Positions 8,330 through 19,472 of a DNA stretch of 64,000 nt are shown in pieces. The translations under genes and the position numbers were made by a program. Each line of letters starts with the position of its first letter. Position 1 is the stretch's first letter. The stretch is taken from the NCBI RefSeq assembly GCF_030159995.1, contig NZ_BSNM01000016.1, positions 434,001-498,000 of the forward strand, written 5' to 3'. The notes under the pieces were generated by a model. That model saw only the letters and a list, made by a program, of their open reading frames with translations, was not told where the DNA came from and searched no databases. This DNA is from Litoribrevibacter albus. GTDB taxonomy: Bacteria > Pseudomonadota > Gammaproteobacteria > Pseudomonadales > Litoribrevibacteraceae.

Positions 8330-9745
8330 TTACCAACCGGCGTGAGCCGCTACCGCCGTGGCAATGGCTAACGCAATTTCACTCGGATGCGTCTTTTCGG
8401 AGTACTTCAATAGCTCTGGATGATCAGGCACAAAGCTGGTATTAAACTCAGCCCGTTTAAAATCCTCATGGGCCAGAATTTCTTTGTAGTAGTTGGCCGT
8501 GGTTTTAATGCCATGCAGTCGCATGTCGTCGAGCGCACGCTGACCTCGGGCAATCACTTCGTCCCAACGTAATGCCCACACCACCAATTTGAGACACATG
8601 GAATCGAAATACGGCGGGATCTCGTAGCCGGTATAAATCGCGGTATCGACACGAACCCCGGGGCCACCCGGCGCGTAGTAGTGACTGACACGACCAAAAC
8701 TTGGTAGGAAATCATTCTTCGGATCTTCCGCATTCACCCGGAACTGCAAGGCATAGCCACGGTACTGAATGTCTTCTTGTCGATAACTCAGAGGCAACCC
8801 CGAGGCGATCTGGATTTGCTCACGAACAATGTCCACACCGGTAATTTGTTCGGTAATGGTATGCTCCACCTGAACACGGGTATTCATTTCCATGAAATAC
8901 ACCTGATTGCCGGTCAGCAGGAATTCCACCGTACCGGCGTTTTGATAGCCCACCGCTTGCGCCGCTTTCACCGCCAACTCACCGATGTAATTACGCTGTT
9001 CAGGCGTCAACTGTGGACTTGGCGCAATCTCAATCAGCTTCTGGTTACGACGTTGGATCGAACAGTCACGTTCGTACAAGTGAATAACATTGCCTTGGGA
9101 ATCGGCCAACACCTGAACCTCAATGTGCTTAGGATTCACGATGCATTTTTCGAGGAACACTTCGGCACTGCCGAAGGCTTTGGTGGCCTCACTGATCACA
9201 CGAGGGTATTGAACGGTCAGCTCTTCCGCCGAGTCACAACGTCGAATCCCTCGACCGCCGCCACCCGATGTGGCTTTCAGCATCACCGGATAACCGATCT
9301 CCTCCGCCAGTTTCAGCGCTTCATCGAGGTCTGCCAGATTGCCTTCCGAACCGGGCGTCACCGGCACACCTGCCGCCCGCATGCTGTCCCGTGCTTGAGT
9401 CTTGTCGCCCATCTTGTGGATAACGTCGGATTTAGGCCCGATGAAGACCAAGCCTTGCTCTTCACACAGACGCGCAAACTCGGCATTTTCAGAAAGAAAG
9501 CCATAACCTGGGTGAATCGCATCACACCCCACTTGCTTCGCCAAACTGACAATCTTGTGCGGGTCCAGGTACCCAGCTAATGGGTCCTCTCCAAGAGAAT
9601 AAGCTTCGTCCGCACGTTTCACATGCAGCGCATGACGGTCGGGTTCGGTATAAATTGCCACCGAACGCACGCCCATTTCGGCACACGCACGGATGATACG
9701 CACTGCAATTTCACCCCGGTTAGCAATCAATATTTTCTTTAGCAT
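8330..9745 (-). CDS. pycA: Pyruvate carboxylase subunit A (biotin carboxylase)
   Basis: ATP-dependent carboxylation of biotin on PycB. Encodes 471 residues, the normal length for this subunit. The N-terminus 'KKILIANRGEIAVRIIRAC', the glycine-rich ATP loop 'KATSGGGGRGIRRC' near 159-172 and 'FMEMNTRVQVEHTITE' near 287-302 are diagnostic of biotin carboxylase. I use the ATG at 9745, which follows AGGGA. The TTG at 9763 would add six residues without a good ribosome site. The sequence differs from what is expected for AccC mainly in context: no accB is near, and pycB and a LysR gene flank it as in Pseudomonas. Confidence 0.92.
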   Translation of the reverse strand: MLKKILIANRGEIAVRIIRACAEMGVRSVAIYTEPDRHALHVKRADEAYSLGEDPLAGYLDPHKIVSLAKQVGCDAIHPGYGFLSENAEFARLCEEQGLVFIGPKSDVIHKMGDKTQARDSMRAAGVPVTPGSEGNLADLDEALKLAEEIGYPVMLKATSGGGGRGIRRCDSAEELTVQYPRVISEATKAFGSAEVFLEKCIVNPKHIEVQVLADSQGNVIHLYERDCSIQRRNQKLIEIAPSPQLTPEQRNYIGELAVKAAQAVGYQNAGTVEFLLTGNQVYFMEMNTRVQVEHTITEQITGVDIVREQIQIASGLPLSYRQEDIQYRGYALQFRVNAEDPKNDFLPSFGRVSHYYAPGGPGVRVDTAIYTGYEIPPYFDSMCLKLVVWALRWDEVIARGQRALDDMRLHGIKTTANYYKEILAHEDFKRAEFNTSFVPDHPELLKYSEKTHPSEIALAIATAVAAHAGW

Positions 9746-9865
9746 TGGTTTATTCCCTAGCAAAAAATGCCCAGAGTTTTAGTTGTAGAACCTTATGCTC
9801 TGGGCCATCGAGTCATTTTTGGTAAGGATAGTGTCGATATCTATAATGTAAAATTGTTATTATTT

Positions 9866-9890
9866 AGCTTAGATATAAGCTTTTACTTAT
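9866..9890. promoter_or_regulatory. Overlapping dyads between pycA and the LysR gene
   Basis: The AT-rich divergent intergenic region carries AGCTTA-N4-TAAGCT (9866-9881) overlapping ATAAG-N6-CTTAT (9875-9890). Their position between a LysR regulator gene and its divergent target is where such regulators normally bind. The role is inferred from position and symmetry. Confidence 0.5.
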
Positions 9891-9916
9891 AGATAAGTAT
9901 TTCCTGGAGAATTCAC

Positions 9917-10864
9917 ATGCCGTTATCGGTTCAAAAATTAGCCAACCGACTGACTTTCCGACAACTTCAGGTATTTCTCGGTGTATATCAGGCCAAAAGC
10001 TATTCCAAAGCAGGGGAAGTGTTGGGCCTGAGCCAACCAGCCGTCAGCAGCCAAATCCGACAATTGGAGAGTGCGCTAGGCGTTCCTGTGTTTGAATACG
10101 TGGGACGAAAACTCTACTGCACCGCCGCAGGGGAAAAGCTTGCAAGCTCCATTCAAGTGATCTTTGAAGAACTGCGATTCCTCCAATCCAACCTGGCTGA
10201 GATGAAGGGGCAAGTGGCCGGTGATTTGAATCTGGTGGCGGTGAATACCGCGCAATACGTGGTGCCCTATTTGCTGAAAGATTTTCTCTCAGAACACCCG
10301 GCTTTAAATGTCAAAGTCAGTGTGGTGAATCGCTCGGAAGCCTTACGTCGATTGAACAAAAACCAGGATCACTTAGTGATCATGGGTATGGTACCCGAAG
10401 AGAAACCGCTCGCCTCCCTGCCCTTTATGGACAACGAATTTTTGCCAGTGGCACATGCCAATCACCCAATCCATCAGACCAAAGATCCAAGCATTCAGGA
10501 CTTCATTAATGCCGGTTTGTTATCGAGGGAAATGGGCTCGGGCAGCCGACTGGCGTTTGAACTCTATTGCCACGAAAACCGCATTCGTTATAAACCTGTG
10601 ATGGAATTAGGCTCCAACGATGCGGTGAAACACGGTGTTTTGGCCGAGCTGGGGGTCGCGGTGCTCCCCAAGTTAGGTATTCTGCCAGAACTCAAATTGG
10701 GTCTGTTGAAAGAAGTGAAAATTCCGGGCTTTTCATTAAAACGTTCGTGGTGCGTGGTTTACCCCAAAGCCAAACACCCTACGCCTGCGATGTCGGCCTT
10801 GCTGGACTATATTCACAATAATCTCGATAGCTTTGAGCAGCATCCAATGCATTTACACACCTAA
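9917..10864 (+). CDS. pycR: LysR-family regulator, PycR-like
   Basis: Encodes 315 residues. An N-terminal winged helix-turn-helix ('LTFRQLQVFLGVYQAKSYSKAGEVLGLSQPAVSSQIRQLE' spans about residues 12-51) is followed by a LysR substrate-binding domain. Start ATG at 9917 follows CTGGAGA. It is divergent from pycA with 171 bp between the start codons, the same arrangement as the LysR regulator pycR and pycA in Pseudomonas aeruginosa. It therefore probably controls the pyc-bicarbonate operon and itself. The family is certain; the symbol rests on synteny. Confidence 0.8.
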   Translation: MPLSVQKLANRLTFRQLQVFLGVYQAKSYSKAGEVLGLSQPAVSSQIRQLESALGVPVFEYVGRKLYCTAAGEKLASSIQVIFEELRFLQSNLAEMKGQVAGDLNLVAVNTAQYVVPYLLKDFLSEHPALNVKVSVVNRSEALRRLNKNQDHLVIMGMVPEEKPLASLPFMDNEFLPVAHANHPIHQTKDPSIQDFINAGLLSREMGSGSRLAFELYCHENRIRYKPVMELGSNDAVKHGVLAELGVAVLPKLGILPELKLGLLKEVKIPGFSLKRSWCVVYPKAKHPTPAMSALLDYIHNNLDSFEQHPMHLHT

Positions 10865-10875
10865 TGCCTCAAGAT

Positions 10876-10926
10876 ATCTAATACATTAAGACATCTAATA
10901 CATTAAGACATCTAATACATTAAGAC
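10876..10926. repeat. Three exact 17-bp tandem repeats
   Basis: The unit atctaatacattaagac occurs three times head to tail directly after the LysR stop codon, with a partial copy on either side. It is a simple minisatellite-like array in a short intergenic region. Confidence 0.9.
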
Positions 10927-11096
10927 ATAGAAACATCCGGTAGATGAGAAAAGTCACGGTGAGAACGGCCATAATGAGAACAACTGTCGAGTGAGAAAAA
11001 GAATCCGTCCGATTCACTTTCGACAGCATCCGCGCAATCTTTTACAGTAGAGCCAGATAACAAGCCATATAACAATAATTCGTAGAGTTGATCCTT

Positions 11097-11984
11097 GTGA
11101 AGAAGTCGAACTTAATCTGGTACAGCATCGCCGCCAATGTCCTGCTGGGCATTCTTGTTTTGTTTGCGTTGTTCAATCCGTTGTTTTTCTTAAACTTCAA
11201 CATCAAGCTCAATAAACCTGTGGATATCGCACTGGATCAAGACATCCCGTTTAAAACCAATATCCAGCAAGATCTGATCATCGACATTCCGAAAGCCTTA
11301 AAGGGCGATGTCATGCTCGATAACAACATCGATGTCACTCTGAATGAAACCCTTCAAGTGCCGTTGGATTTTGAGTTGGATGTCGCACTCAATACCACAT
11401 TAGATTTTGAAACCACCACCAAACTGGACGTGGTGTTGCCGGTGGATATCCCCATCAGCAAAGAACAACTGACCTTCAATACCCTGACCGTGGCCCTGAG
11501 CGACGGCGTGATGATTGACGATGAAATCGAAGTAAATACGGTACTGCCAGTGGATACAGAAGTGACCACAGTTGCCGGTATTACGTTACCGATCCAGGCC
11601 AATATCCCCGTCAACATTCGCGTGCCAATTCATCAACGGGTTCATGTTTCGGAAGCCGTCAATGCGGACATCCATGCTCTGGATGCTCGTTTGCACGCCA
11701 CAATCCCCGTCAAAGCCGACATTCCGATTCAAGGCAGTGTCGATGTCAGCGGCTCGGTAAAAGTACCGGTGAAACATGTGGTATCAGTGCCCGTGGCCCA
11801 AGATCTTAGCCTACCCGTTACCTCTTCGGTGCCGGTCAGTATCAAGCTGACGCAAGGTATTCCAGTGAAATTAAACTTTGATGTCGACAGCCAGGTTCAG
11901 TTGAATGAGACCATCCCGGTATCCATTAATGGCGACTTTTCGATCATGGCCGATGATGTCAAAGTTGAGGTGTGGCAGCGCTAA
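11097..11984 (+). CDS. Membrane-anchored beta-strand repeat protein of unknown function
   Basis: One N-terminal transmembrane helix (about residues 4-27, 'LIWYSIAANVLLGILVLFAL') is followed by about 265 residues made almost entirely of short alternating polar/hydrophobic strands. These have a loose repeated rhythm such as 'LPVDIPI', 'IPVNIRVPI', 'IPVKADIPI', 'VPVSIKL' and 'IPVKLNF'. There is no cysteine and hardly any helix-forming sequence. This predicts a periplasmic all-beta, possibly elongated structure held in the inner membrane. I chose the GTG at 11097; a TTG nine bases earlier is also in frame. I do not recognise the family. It sits alone between the LysR gene and fadH. Confidence 0.65.
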   Translation: MKKSNLIWYSIAANVLLGILVLFALFNPLFFLNFNIKLNKPVDIALDQDIPFKTNIQQDLIIDIPKALKGDVMLDNNIDVTLNETLQVPLDFELDVALNTTLDFETTTKLDVVLPVDIPISKEQLTFNTLTVALSDGVMIDDEIEVNTVLPVDTEVTTVAGITLPIQANIPVNIRVPIHQRVHVSEAVNADIHALDARLHATIPVKADIPIQGSVDVSGSVKVPVKHVVSVPVAQDLSLPVTSSVPVSIKLTQGIPVKLNFDVDSQVQLNETIPVSINGDFSIMADDVKVEVWQR

Positions 11985-12042
11985 CTAATCACCTCCGTCG
12001 CTATTGAGAGAAAACGACAACTTCATAAAAACCACCCCCTCT

Positions 12043-12056
12043 TTAACAAATGTTAA
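12043..12056 (+). promoter_or_regulatory. Dyad TTAACAAATGTTAA upstream of fadH
   Basis: TTAACA-N2-TGTTAA lies 188 bp before the fadH start. The same 14-mer on the opposite strand precedes the acyl-CoA dehydrogenase gene (5295-5308). Two identical dyads upstream of two fatty-acid oxidation genes suggest one regulator. Confidence 0.5.
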
Positions 12057-12232
12057 GGATCAATTACCTAACTCCAAAGATACTAGCCCCACATTCGGTG
12101 TGGGCAAATCGGTGCTGATTGTCTTTTTAGCGGCGGCACTCCCAGAAGAAAGCAATGCCCCTACACCTCTCGTAGTACACGAGACAAACAACAGACTAGA
12201 AGAATACAGCGGCCTCAAAGAAAGGCTTGTGA

Positions 12233-14269
<2,037 letters not shown>

Positions 14270-14303
14270 CCTTTCGTTAGATTTCTGTTCAAAGCCTTGT
14301 AAG

Positions 14304-14342
14304 AAAAAAGCCCCATCACCGAAAGGTCATGGGGCTTTTTTT
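14304..14342. terminator. Bidirectional rho-independent terminator
   Basis: GCCCCAT and ATGGGGC arms are flanked by an A-run on the left and a seven-T run on the right. It lies between convergent fadH and the SRPBCC gene and can act on both strands. Confidence 0.9.
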
Positions 14343-14372
14343 ATAGCTAAACCGTCTCGACTCTAACCTCTT

Positions 14373-14807
14373 CTAGCATCGCCCTTTCATCTCAAACAAC
14401 CCTTGAAGCTTATCCAAACACCCGGTCCATCCCTGAAGATGGATATCCTTATGTTCTTGCTCAACAAACCCCTGATGAGCCAAGGAAATCAGAGTCTTGT
14501 CCTGCTCCACTTGGGAAAAAGAAATCGCGACCTCAGACGTCCTGTCGCCCTGACCCAGCTGCCAACTGAATCGCAACGCTTCATTTTCAACAATTTCGAG
14601 ATATTGGCCACGCACGATACATAGATCTCCGGTGGGCTCCTGCCTCACGACACAGAAGCGACCATCCCTTCGGAAATCCAAAATCGCATCGGACACCATC
14701 ATGTCGCCAGGAGCAAACCAGTGAATGACCAAATCAGGTTCTGTAAATGCATCAAACGCCAGCGCCGGGTTTGTGGCCAATTTACGCTCTAGGTTGAGAG
14801 AGAACAT
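14373..14807 (-). CDS. SRPBCC/AHSA1-domain protein
   Basis: A soluble protein of 144 residues with the START-like AHSA1 pattern: 'LERKLATNPALAFDAFTEPDLVIHWFAPG' opening, 'GRFCVVRQEP' and a C-terminal 'GWTGCLDKLQGLFE'. Family members are helix-grip proteins that bind hydrophobic ligands or act as Hsp90-cochaperone-like domains; most bacterial ones have no known role. The ATG at 14807 matches the family N-terminus, while a TTG at 14831 adds only eight extra residues. It stands alone, convergent with fadH. Confidence 0.75.
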   Translation of the reverse strand: MFSLNLERKLATNPALAFDAFTEPDLVIHWFAPGDMMVSDAILDFRRDGRFCVVRQEPTGDLCIVRGQYLEIVENEALRFSWQLGQGDRTSEVAISFSQVEQDKTLISLAHQGFVEQEHKDIHLQGWTGCLDKLQGLFEMKGRC

Positions 14808-15124
14808 AAAAATTCTACCGAGTCTGTACAAGTGCTCTCAGTGTAGACACTTTCAGCCACTGTACACTGCGATATATCAATACAACGCGCTCCCGCCGGC
14901 CAAGGGGCGGTTTTGCCTGATAAATGACGAGATACACACTGTTCTGATACCTGCAACCAAGATATTTTCGAATCACTGATGTCGTCTATTTATTTGATCT
15001 TTACAGGCGGGCTGGTCATGCTCTGTTTCAAACAGTTTTCCATAATTGATTTGATCCTCAATGATCCGATTTATAACAAGAAGGTCGTACCAACGGATCA
15101 ATCTAAACAACAAAAGGACTCACT
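14808..15124. other. Intergenic region, nothing recognised
   Basis: It lies between divergent SRPBCC and MAPEG genes and must hold both promoters. I see no clear operator, hairpin or small gene. Confidence 0.6.
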
Positions 15125-15514
15125 ATGACCGTTATCGTCAGTGTAATGATCTTCGCTATTTTGATGATTGTGATTACCAAAGCGCCAGTTGCTCTCGCTA
15201 TGGCAAAGCAGGAAAAAGGTTATGACAACCGTTATCCGAGGGAACAGCAAAAGCAACTGACCGGGTTTGGGCAACGCGCCCTGGCCGCCCATCTTAACCA
15301 CTTTGAATCACTGCCAGTCTTTATCGGTTCACTGGTGATGGCACTGATTGCGACACCGGATGTTCCCACCATCGAAACTCTGGCTCTGACCTACGCCGGT
15401 GCGCGTATCGCCTATACCCTGTGTTACTGGGCTGATGTCCATTGGTTGCGAAGCCTCAGCTGGGCTGTTGGCTTCGGCTCGTGCATCGGTTTGCTGGTGA
15501 TTTCATTGCCGTAG
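15125..15514 (+). CDS. MAPEG-family membrane protein
   Basis: Encodes 129 residues with four hydrophobic segments and the MAPEG signature region ('RALAAHLNHFESLPVFIGSLVMA', about residues 53-75). A 'YAGARIAYTLCYWAD' segment matches the third helix of the family. Eukaryotic relatives are glutathione/eicosanoid enzymes; the bacterial short forms are inner-membrane proteins of mostly unknown activity. AAAGGAC precedes the ATG. The gene is single, with no operon partner. Confidence 0.85.
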   Translation: MTVIVSVMIFAILMIVITKAPVALAMAKQEKGYDNRYPREQQKQLTGFGQRALAAHLNHFESLPVFIGSLVMALIATPDVPTIETLALTYAGARIAYTLCYWADVHWLRSLSWAVGFGSCIGLLVISLP

Positions 15515-15690
15515 ACAGTTACTCAAAACTTATTAGGTCACATCTCCCTATTCAAAAATCTCGCTCCGAACATACTTCTGTATGACTTAGATGGTTTTTC
15601 AAACCGTTTCTAAGTCATATCAGCCTCTCTTTGTTGCTATTTGTAAATTTTGGGAATATATTCCCAAATATCTTGGACGATAGCTAAATC

Positions 15691-16539
15691 ATGGACGATT
15701 CCCAAAGCAATTTAGAAAGAGCAGTCAAGAAACTGCTCACACCGCTTATTCGCTTACTCATACGCTCAGGTGTGGGCTTTGCCTCATTTGCAGAATGGGC
15801 AAAAGCTATCTATGTCTCAGAAGCAGAAAAAAGCTTTTCCATTGAAGGAAAAAAGCAAACGACCTCACGCATTTCGATTCTGACGGGCTTACATCGGAAA
15901 GATGTCTCCCGACTTCGCACCGAACAAGTAAATGGCAGTCAATCATCCAACAGCAATGGATCTAATCGGGCTGAGCGCGTCATTCAAGGCTGGCTAAGAA
16001 CAGCGGGATATTCAGACGATTCAGACACACCGATAACCATTCCGGTAACGGGCTCTCATCCAAGCTTTGAAAGTTTAGTGCAGCAAACCAGCGGTGACAT
16101 GCCCTATGTTGCCGTTCTGGATGAACTCAAGCGTATTAATGCTGTGGTGGTAAACGACGAAGGCGTGTCATTAGTTTCAAAAGGCTATGTACCTTTTCAT
16201 AACGACCAGGAACGACTCAAGATCATGGGGCAAAGTGGCTTTGATCTCTTGAACACACTGGAACACAACCTCAACCCGCAAACCGACAAACCCAAAATGC
16301 AGCTCACAGTGGCCTATAACAACTTAACCAAACAGGATGTGGAAGAGTTCGAACGACTGAGCCGAGCGGAATCGGAACAGCTGTTGTTGAAATTAAACCG
16401 ATGGCTCGCAGCCAGAGACAAAGACACAAATAATTCACGTGCGAATGAGCACGACACGAACGATAAAACCCGCCACAGAGCAGGTATCGGTATTTACTAC
16501 TTAGAGAACCTAACGAAGGACGATAGCAATGAAATTTAA
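15691..16539 (+). CDS. DUF6502-family protein
   Basis: Encodes 282 residues. The N-terminal half 'LIRLLIRSGVGFASFAEWAKAIYVSEAEKSF' followed by 'RISILTGLHRKDVSRLR' matches the DUF6502 pattern, a winged-helix-like, probably DNA-binding domain. The C-terminal half is predicted helical and charged, and no signal peptide is present. Its last 11 bases overlap the next gene, a large lipoprotein, so the two are translationally coupled. A regulatory role for the lipoprotein gene or its partners is inference. Confidence 0.7.
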   Translation: MDDSQSNLERAVKKLLTPLIRLLIRSGVGFASFAEWAKAIYVSEAEKSFSIEGKKQTTSRISILTGLHRKDVSRLRTEQVNGSQSSNSNGSNRAERVIQGWLRTAGYSDDSDTPITIPVTGSHPSFESLVQQTSGDMPYVAVLDELKRINAVVVNDEGVSLVSKGYVPFHNDQERLKIMGQSGFDLLNTLEHNLNPQTDKPKMQLTVAYNNLTKQDVEEFERLSRAESEQLLLKLNRWLAARDKDTNNSRANEHDTNDKTRHRAGIGIYYLENLTKDDSNEI

Positions 16540-19312
16540 ACTGGCATTGGCCATTATGGGGGCAAGCTTTGCCATTTTGACAGGCTGCTCCAGCGGCGGA
16601 GGCAGTGGCTCTGACGAAGGCGGTATTACAGGCACCGGCTACAGTGTTGAAGGAACCGCTCAGAAAGGGCCATTCTTATTGGGCTCAACGGTCAACGTAA
16701 CGAAACTTACTAACGAAGGCATTTCGACCAGTACCTCTTTGGACACTCAAACCGAGGACAATTTAGGTAACTTCAAATTCGTTATGAACAGCACCGGACC
16801 AGCCATTATTACGGTGAACGGCTACCACTATAACGAGCTTACCGGCGCCATTTCTGATGATACTCTGACGTTAAGAGCTGTCTACGAAATTTCAGACAGT
16901 AATGAACAACAGGCTAACGTCAACCTCCTGACCCACCTTATTCATGGCCGGGTATTAGAACTCATGTCTCAAGGTCAACCAGTCAATCAAGCCATTCAAC
17001 AAGCACAGCAAGAGTGGGTGACAGAGCTAGAGCCAGTGGTTGATTCTGAGGTAACCGCCGAGTTCACCAAGCTGAACATTTACGACGGTGAAGACGCCAG
17101 CAGTGCCGCCGACAACGCCTATTTACTGTTCGTCTCGGCAATGTTCTATCAACACGCAACCAACCTGGCAGACGCACAAAATACCAGTCTGGAGGCCAAG
17201 CTGGTTGAACTGCTCAATACCACGGCGAGCGACTTCAGAAACGATGGCGATATCGACGCTCCAGATTTACTGGATGATTTACGTGTGGCAGCTACAGAAC
17301 TAGACATCGAAGCCGTTCAAACCAACCTCGAAAGCTTCAGCGAAGGTGAAACGGGTACTGCAATTCCTTCTGCTAGCATCGGTGACTTGCAAAATCAGGT
17401 AGTCATTTTATCGCCTGCCGAGTTTTCAAATATCAATGCAACGACTCAGGTACGATTCTCTCTCCCGAATCAAACAACTAACGTCACCTATTCACTACTC
17501 GTCGATGGCGAAGTGGTTGCGACCAAACACATTAACGAAGCAACACAAGAAGAGCTGGACGCCGGTATTTTAAATATCACCTGGCAGCCTTACTTTTGGG
17601 GCGAGGCCGTATCCTCTAATCATTCGTTACTGGTACAAGCCTCAGTAGGCAATAAACGCGCGAACTCGAATTTAGTCACCGTCACCGTTGATCCAGAGGT
17701 AAGAAATGAACTATCACTGGTCTCCCCCGTTAATGGCGTAAGCTTCCAAAACCAGAATTCAGCAACACTGAGCTGGAACGCAATTGACGGTGCGACAGCT
17801 TACACCGTTCAGTTATCGAAAGATGGTTTCTCAAATATCCTTCGTGAACAAACTACCCCTACTACCTCGTTTGAAGTAACGAGCTTATCCCTCGGCGATT
17901 ATCAATGGCGCGTTCGTGCAACCAACGTACTAGATCAAACAGGCCCATGGAGCAACAGCAGATCCTTCACGATTGCACCACTAGATGCCCCCGGCAACTT
18001 AACCTCTAACGTAGTTTCAAACGAAACAGATTACGACGTAACACTTAACTGGGGTGCAGTCGGTCAAGCTCAGTCTTATAACATTGAAATTTCGCGTGAT
18101 GAAACCTTTACTACAGCTTCAGCCATCAGCACCAACTCCCAGGCAACTCAAGCGGTTGAAACTCTAACCATAGGGGAATACTACTGGCGGGTTCAAGCTG
18201 TAGATCAGAATGGTTTGGGAGGAGAGTGGAGTGAGGCTCAAGTGCTCCCTGTTGGGGTGTTTAGAACTCAACTTGGGGGAAGTGGTTTAGAATATCTTAG
18301 AGATGCAAGTCCTTCAATCCAAGGTGGATATTTACTTCTTATAGCAACTAATTCCCGTGATTTAAATCCCAATGTGAGTGGTTATGACGACTGGTTAGTA
18401 TATATAGATGAGACTGGAAACATCATAAATGAATATTTCTCAATTGCCTCAGGAGATGTTCGATTTAGAGAACTTTATGAGTCCCCTACTGGTTATATAT
18501 ATCTAGTAGGACGAGATAACTCCAGTGGCCAAGCCATTATTATTAAATTAAACCAAAACCTCGAATTAATCTGGGAAAGTTTATATAAACCCGACAATTA
18601 TAATGAATATATGTTCTTCAGCTTGACAGAGTGGAACAACGAACTCTATGTAACATCAGGTGAATGCTTACATAAAGTTGATATTAATAATGGTGAAATA
18701 GGAGCACCTATAGTATTTCCCGAAATCAATCCTATAAGTATTCTGCACATTAATAAATTATTAACATCAAGCACTAACAATTTGGTGCTTTCAGGGGTGG
18801 CAAAGGATAGTAATATTACCGACTACATAAAAGATCTTGATGATGGAGCAATTATACTTCAATTAAACTCAGATTTTTCTGTTTTGAGCCAATGGAATAA
18901 TAGCGGTGATCGTTTACATCTTAATGTTGGTCAAATAACTGAAATTACAGATCAAAAATATGCTGTGATTGGTCAAAGTGCTTTTGAAGGGTTAAGCTTA
19001 TCAATAGTCGATAGGAATACGGAATATCATGCTCAAGAAGAGCTTCTGAGCGAGGGTGGATGGTATGAATATGGCTCCGTTATTGGTAAAAATAAACAAG
19101 GAGGGATCACGGGCTTGTTTCCTGCATATAACTTAGAGAATTTTTCATTAGTATCCTATGATAGCCATGCCAATAAAATATTTAATCAAGAGTTCACAGA
19201 TACTTATGGAAAAATTAGCCATGGAGGAGTTATAAATAGTACTGAAGATTCAGTAATCTTAGCATATACAGTAAATAACCAAGTAGTTATCAACAAAATT
19301 GCTTCACCGTAA
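16529..19312 (+). CDS. Large lipoprotein with fibronectin-like repeats and a propeller-like C-terminus
   Basis: Encodes 927 residues. A lipobox (LTGC, cysteine about residue 19) and a glycine/serine-rich linker show an outer-membrane-type lipoprotein. Residues about 40-290 are a carboxypeptidase-regulatory-like plus helical region. About 295-580 hold three Ig/fibronectin-like modules ('LSWNAIDGATAYTVQLSKD', 'LNWGAVGQAQSYNIEISRD', each ending '...YQWRVRA' or '...YYWRVQAVD'). From about residue 575 the sequence turns into a repeated 'GGYLLLIATN', 'GYIYLVGRD', 'YAVIGQS' pattern resembling a bulb-type beta propeller. The DNA of this last third (after about 18250) is visibly more AT-rich than the rest. 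Surface binding or display is inferred; no enzyme motif is seen. Confidence 0.75.
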   Translation: MKFKLALAIMGASFAILTGCSSGGGSGSDEGGITGTGYSVEGTAQKGPFLLGSTVNVTKLTNEGISTSTSLDTQTEDNLGNFKFVMNSTGPAIITVNGYHYNELTGAISDDTLTLRAVYEISDSNEQQANVNLLTHLIHGRVLELMSQGQPVNQAIQQAQQEWVTELEPVVDSEVTAEFTKLNIYDGEDASSAADNAYLLFVSAMFYQHATNLADAQNTSLEAKLVELLNTTASDFRNDGDIDAPDLLDDLRVAATELDIEAVQTNLESFSEGETGTAIPSASIGDLQNQVVILSPAEFSNINATTQVRFSLPNQTTNVTYSLLVDGEVVATKHINEATQEELDAGILNITWQPYFWGEAVSSNHSLLVQASVGNKRANSNLVTVTVDPEVRNELSLVSPVNGVSFQNQNSATLSWNAIDGATAYTVQLSKDGFSNILREQTTPTTSFEVTSLSLGDYQWRVRATNVLDQTGPWSNSRSFTIAPLDAPGNLTSNVVSNETDYDVTLNWGAVGQAQSYNIEISRDETFTTASAISTNSQATQAVETLTIGEYYWRVQAVDQNGLGGEWSEAQVLPVGVFRTQLGGSGLEYLRDASPSIQGGYLLLIATNSRDLNPNVSGYDDWLVYIDETGNIINEYFSIASGDVRFRELYESPTGYIYLVGRDNSSGQAIIIKLNQNLELIWESLYKPDNYNEYMFFSLTEWNNELYVTSGECLHKVDINNGEIGAPIVFPEINPISILHINKLLTSSTNNLVLSGVAKDSNITDYIKDLDDGAIILQLNSDFSVLSQWNNSGDRLHLNVGQITEITDQKYAVIGQSAFEGLSLSIVDRNTEYHAQEELLSEGGWYEYGSVIGKNKQGGITGLFPAYNLENFSLVSYDSHANKIFNQEFTDTYGKISHGGVINSTEDSVILAYTVNNQVVINKIASP

Positions 19313-19395
19313 AATTATTACAGTATTAAAAGCCTAAATTCAGACCTGAATTCAGATAATAAGTGCAACACTCATGGTTGAACTGGTGAGAAGAG

Positions 19396-19468
19396 ACTAA
19401 CTGCCTGTTGGTGGTATTCTTTAATCACCACAAAAAAAGATAATCACCATGAGTTACAGGCAGCTAGT
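19396..19468. repeat. Long imperfect inverted repeat between convergent genes
   Basis: actaactgcctgt (19396-19408) pairs with acaggcagctagt (19456-19468) at 12 of 13 positions, and a smaller TGGTG/CACCA stem lies inside. It sits between the lipoprotein gene and the exported-protein gene, which converge. It may end transcription, although no proper T-tract follows either arm. Confidence 0.5.
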
Positions 19469-19472
19469 CAGC

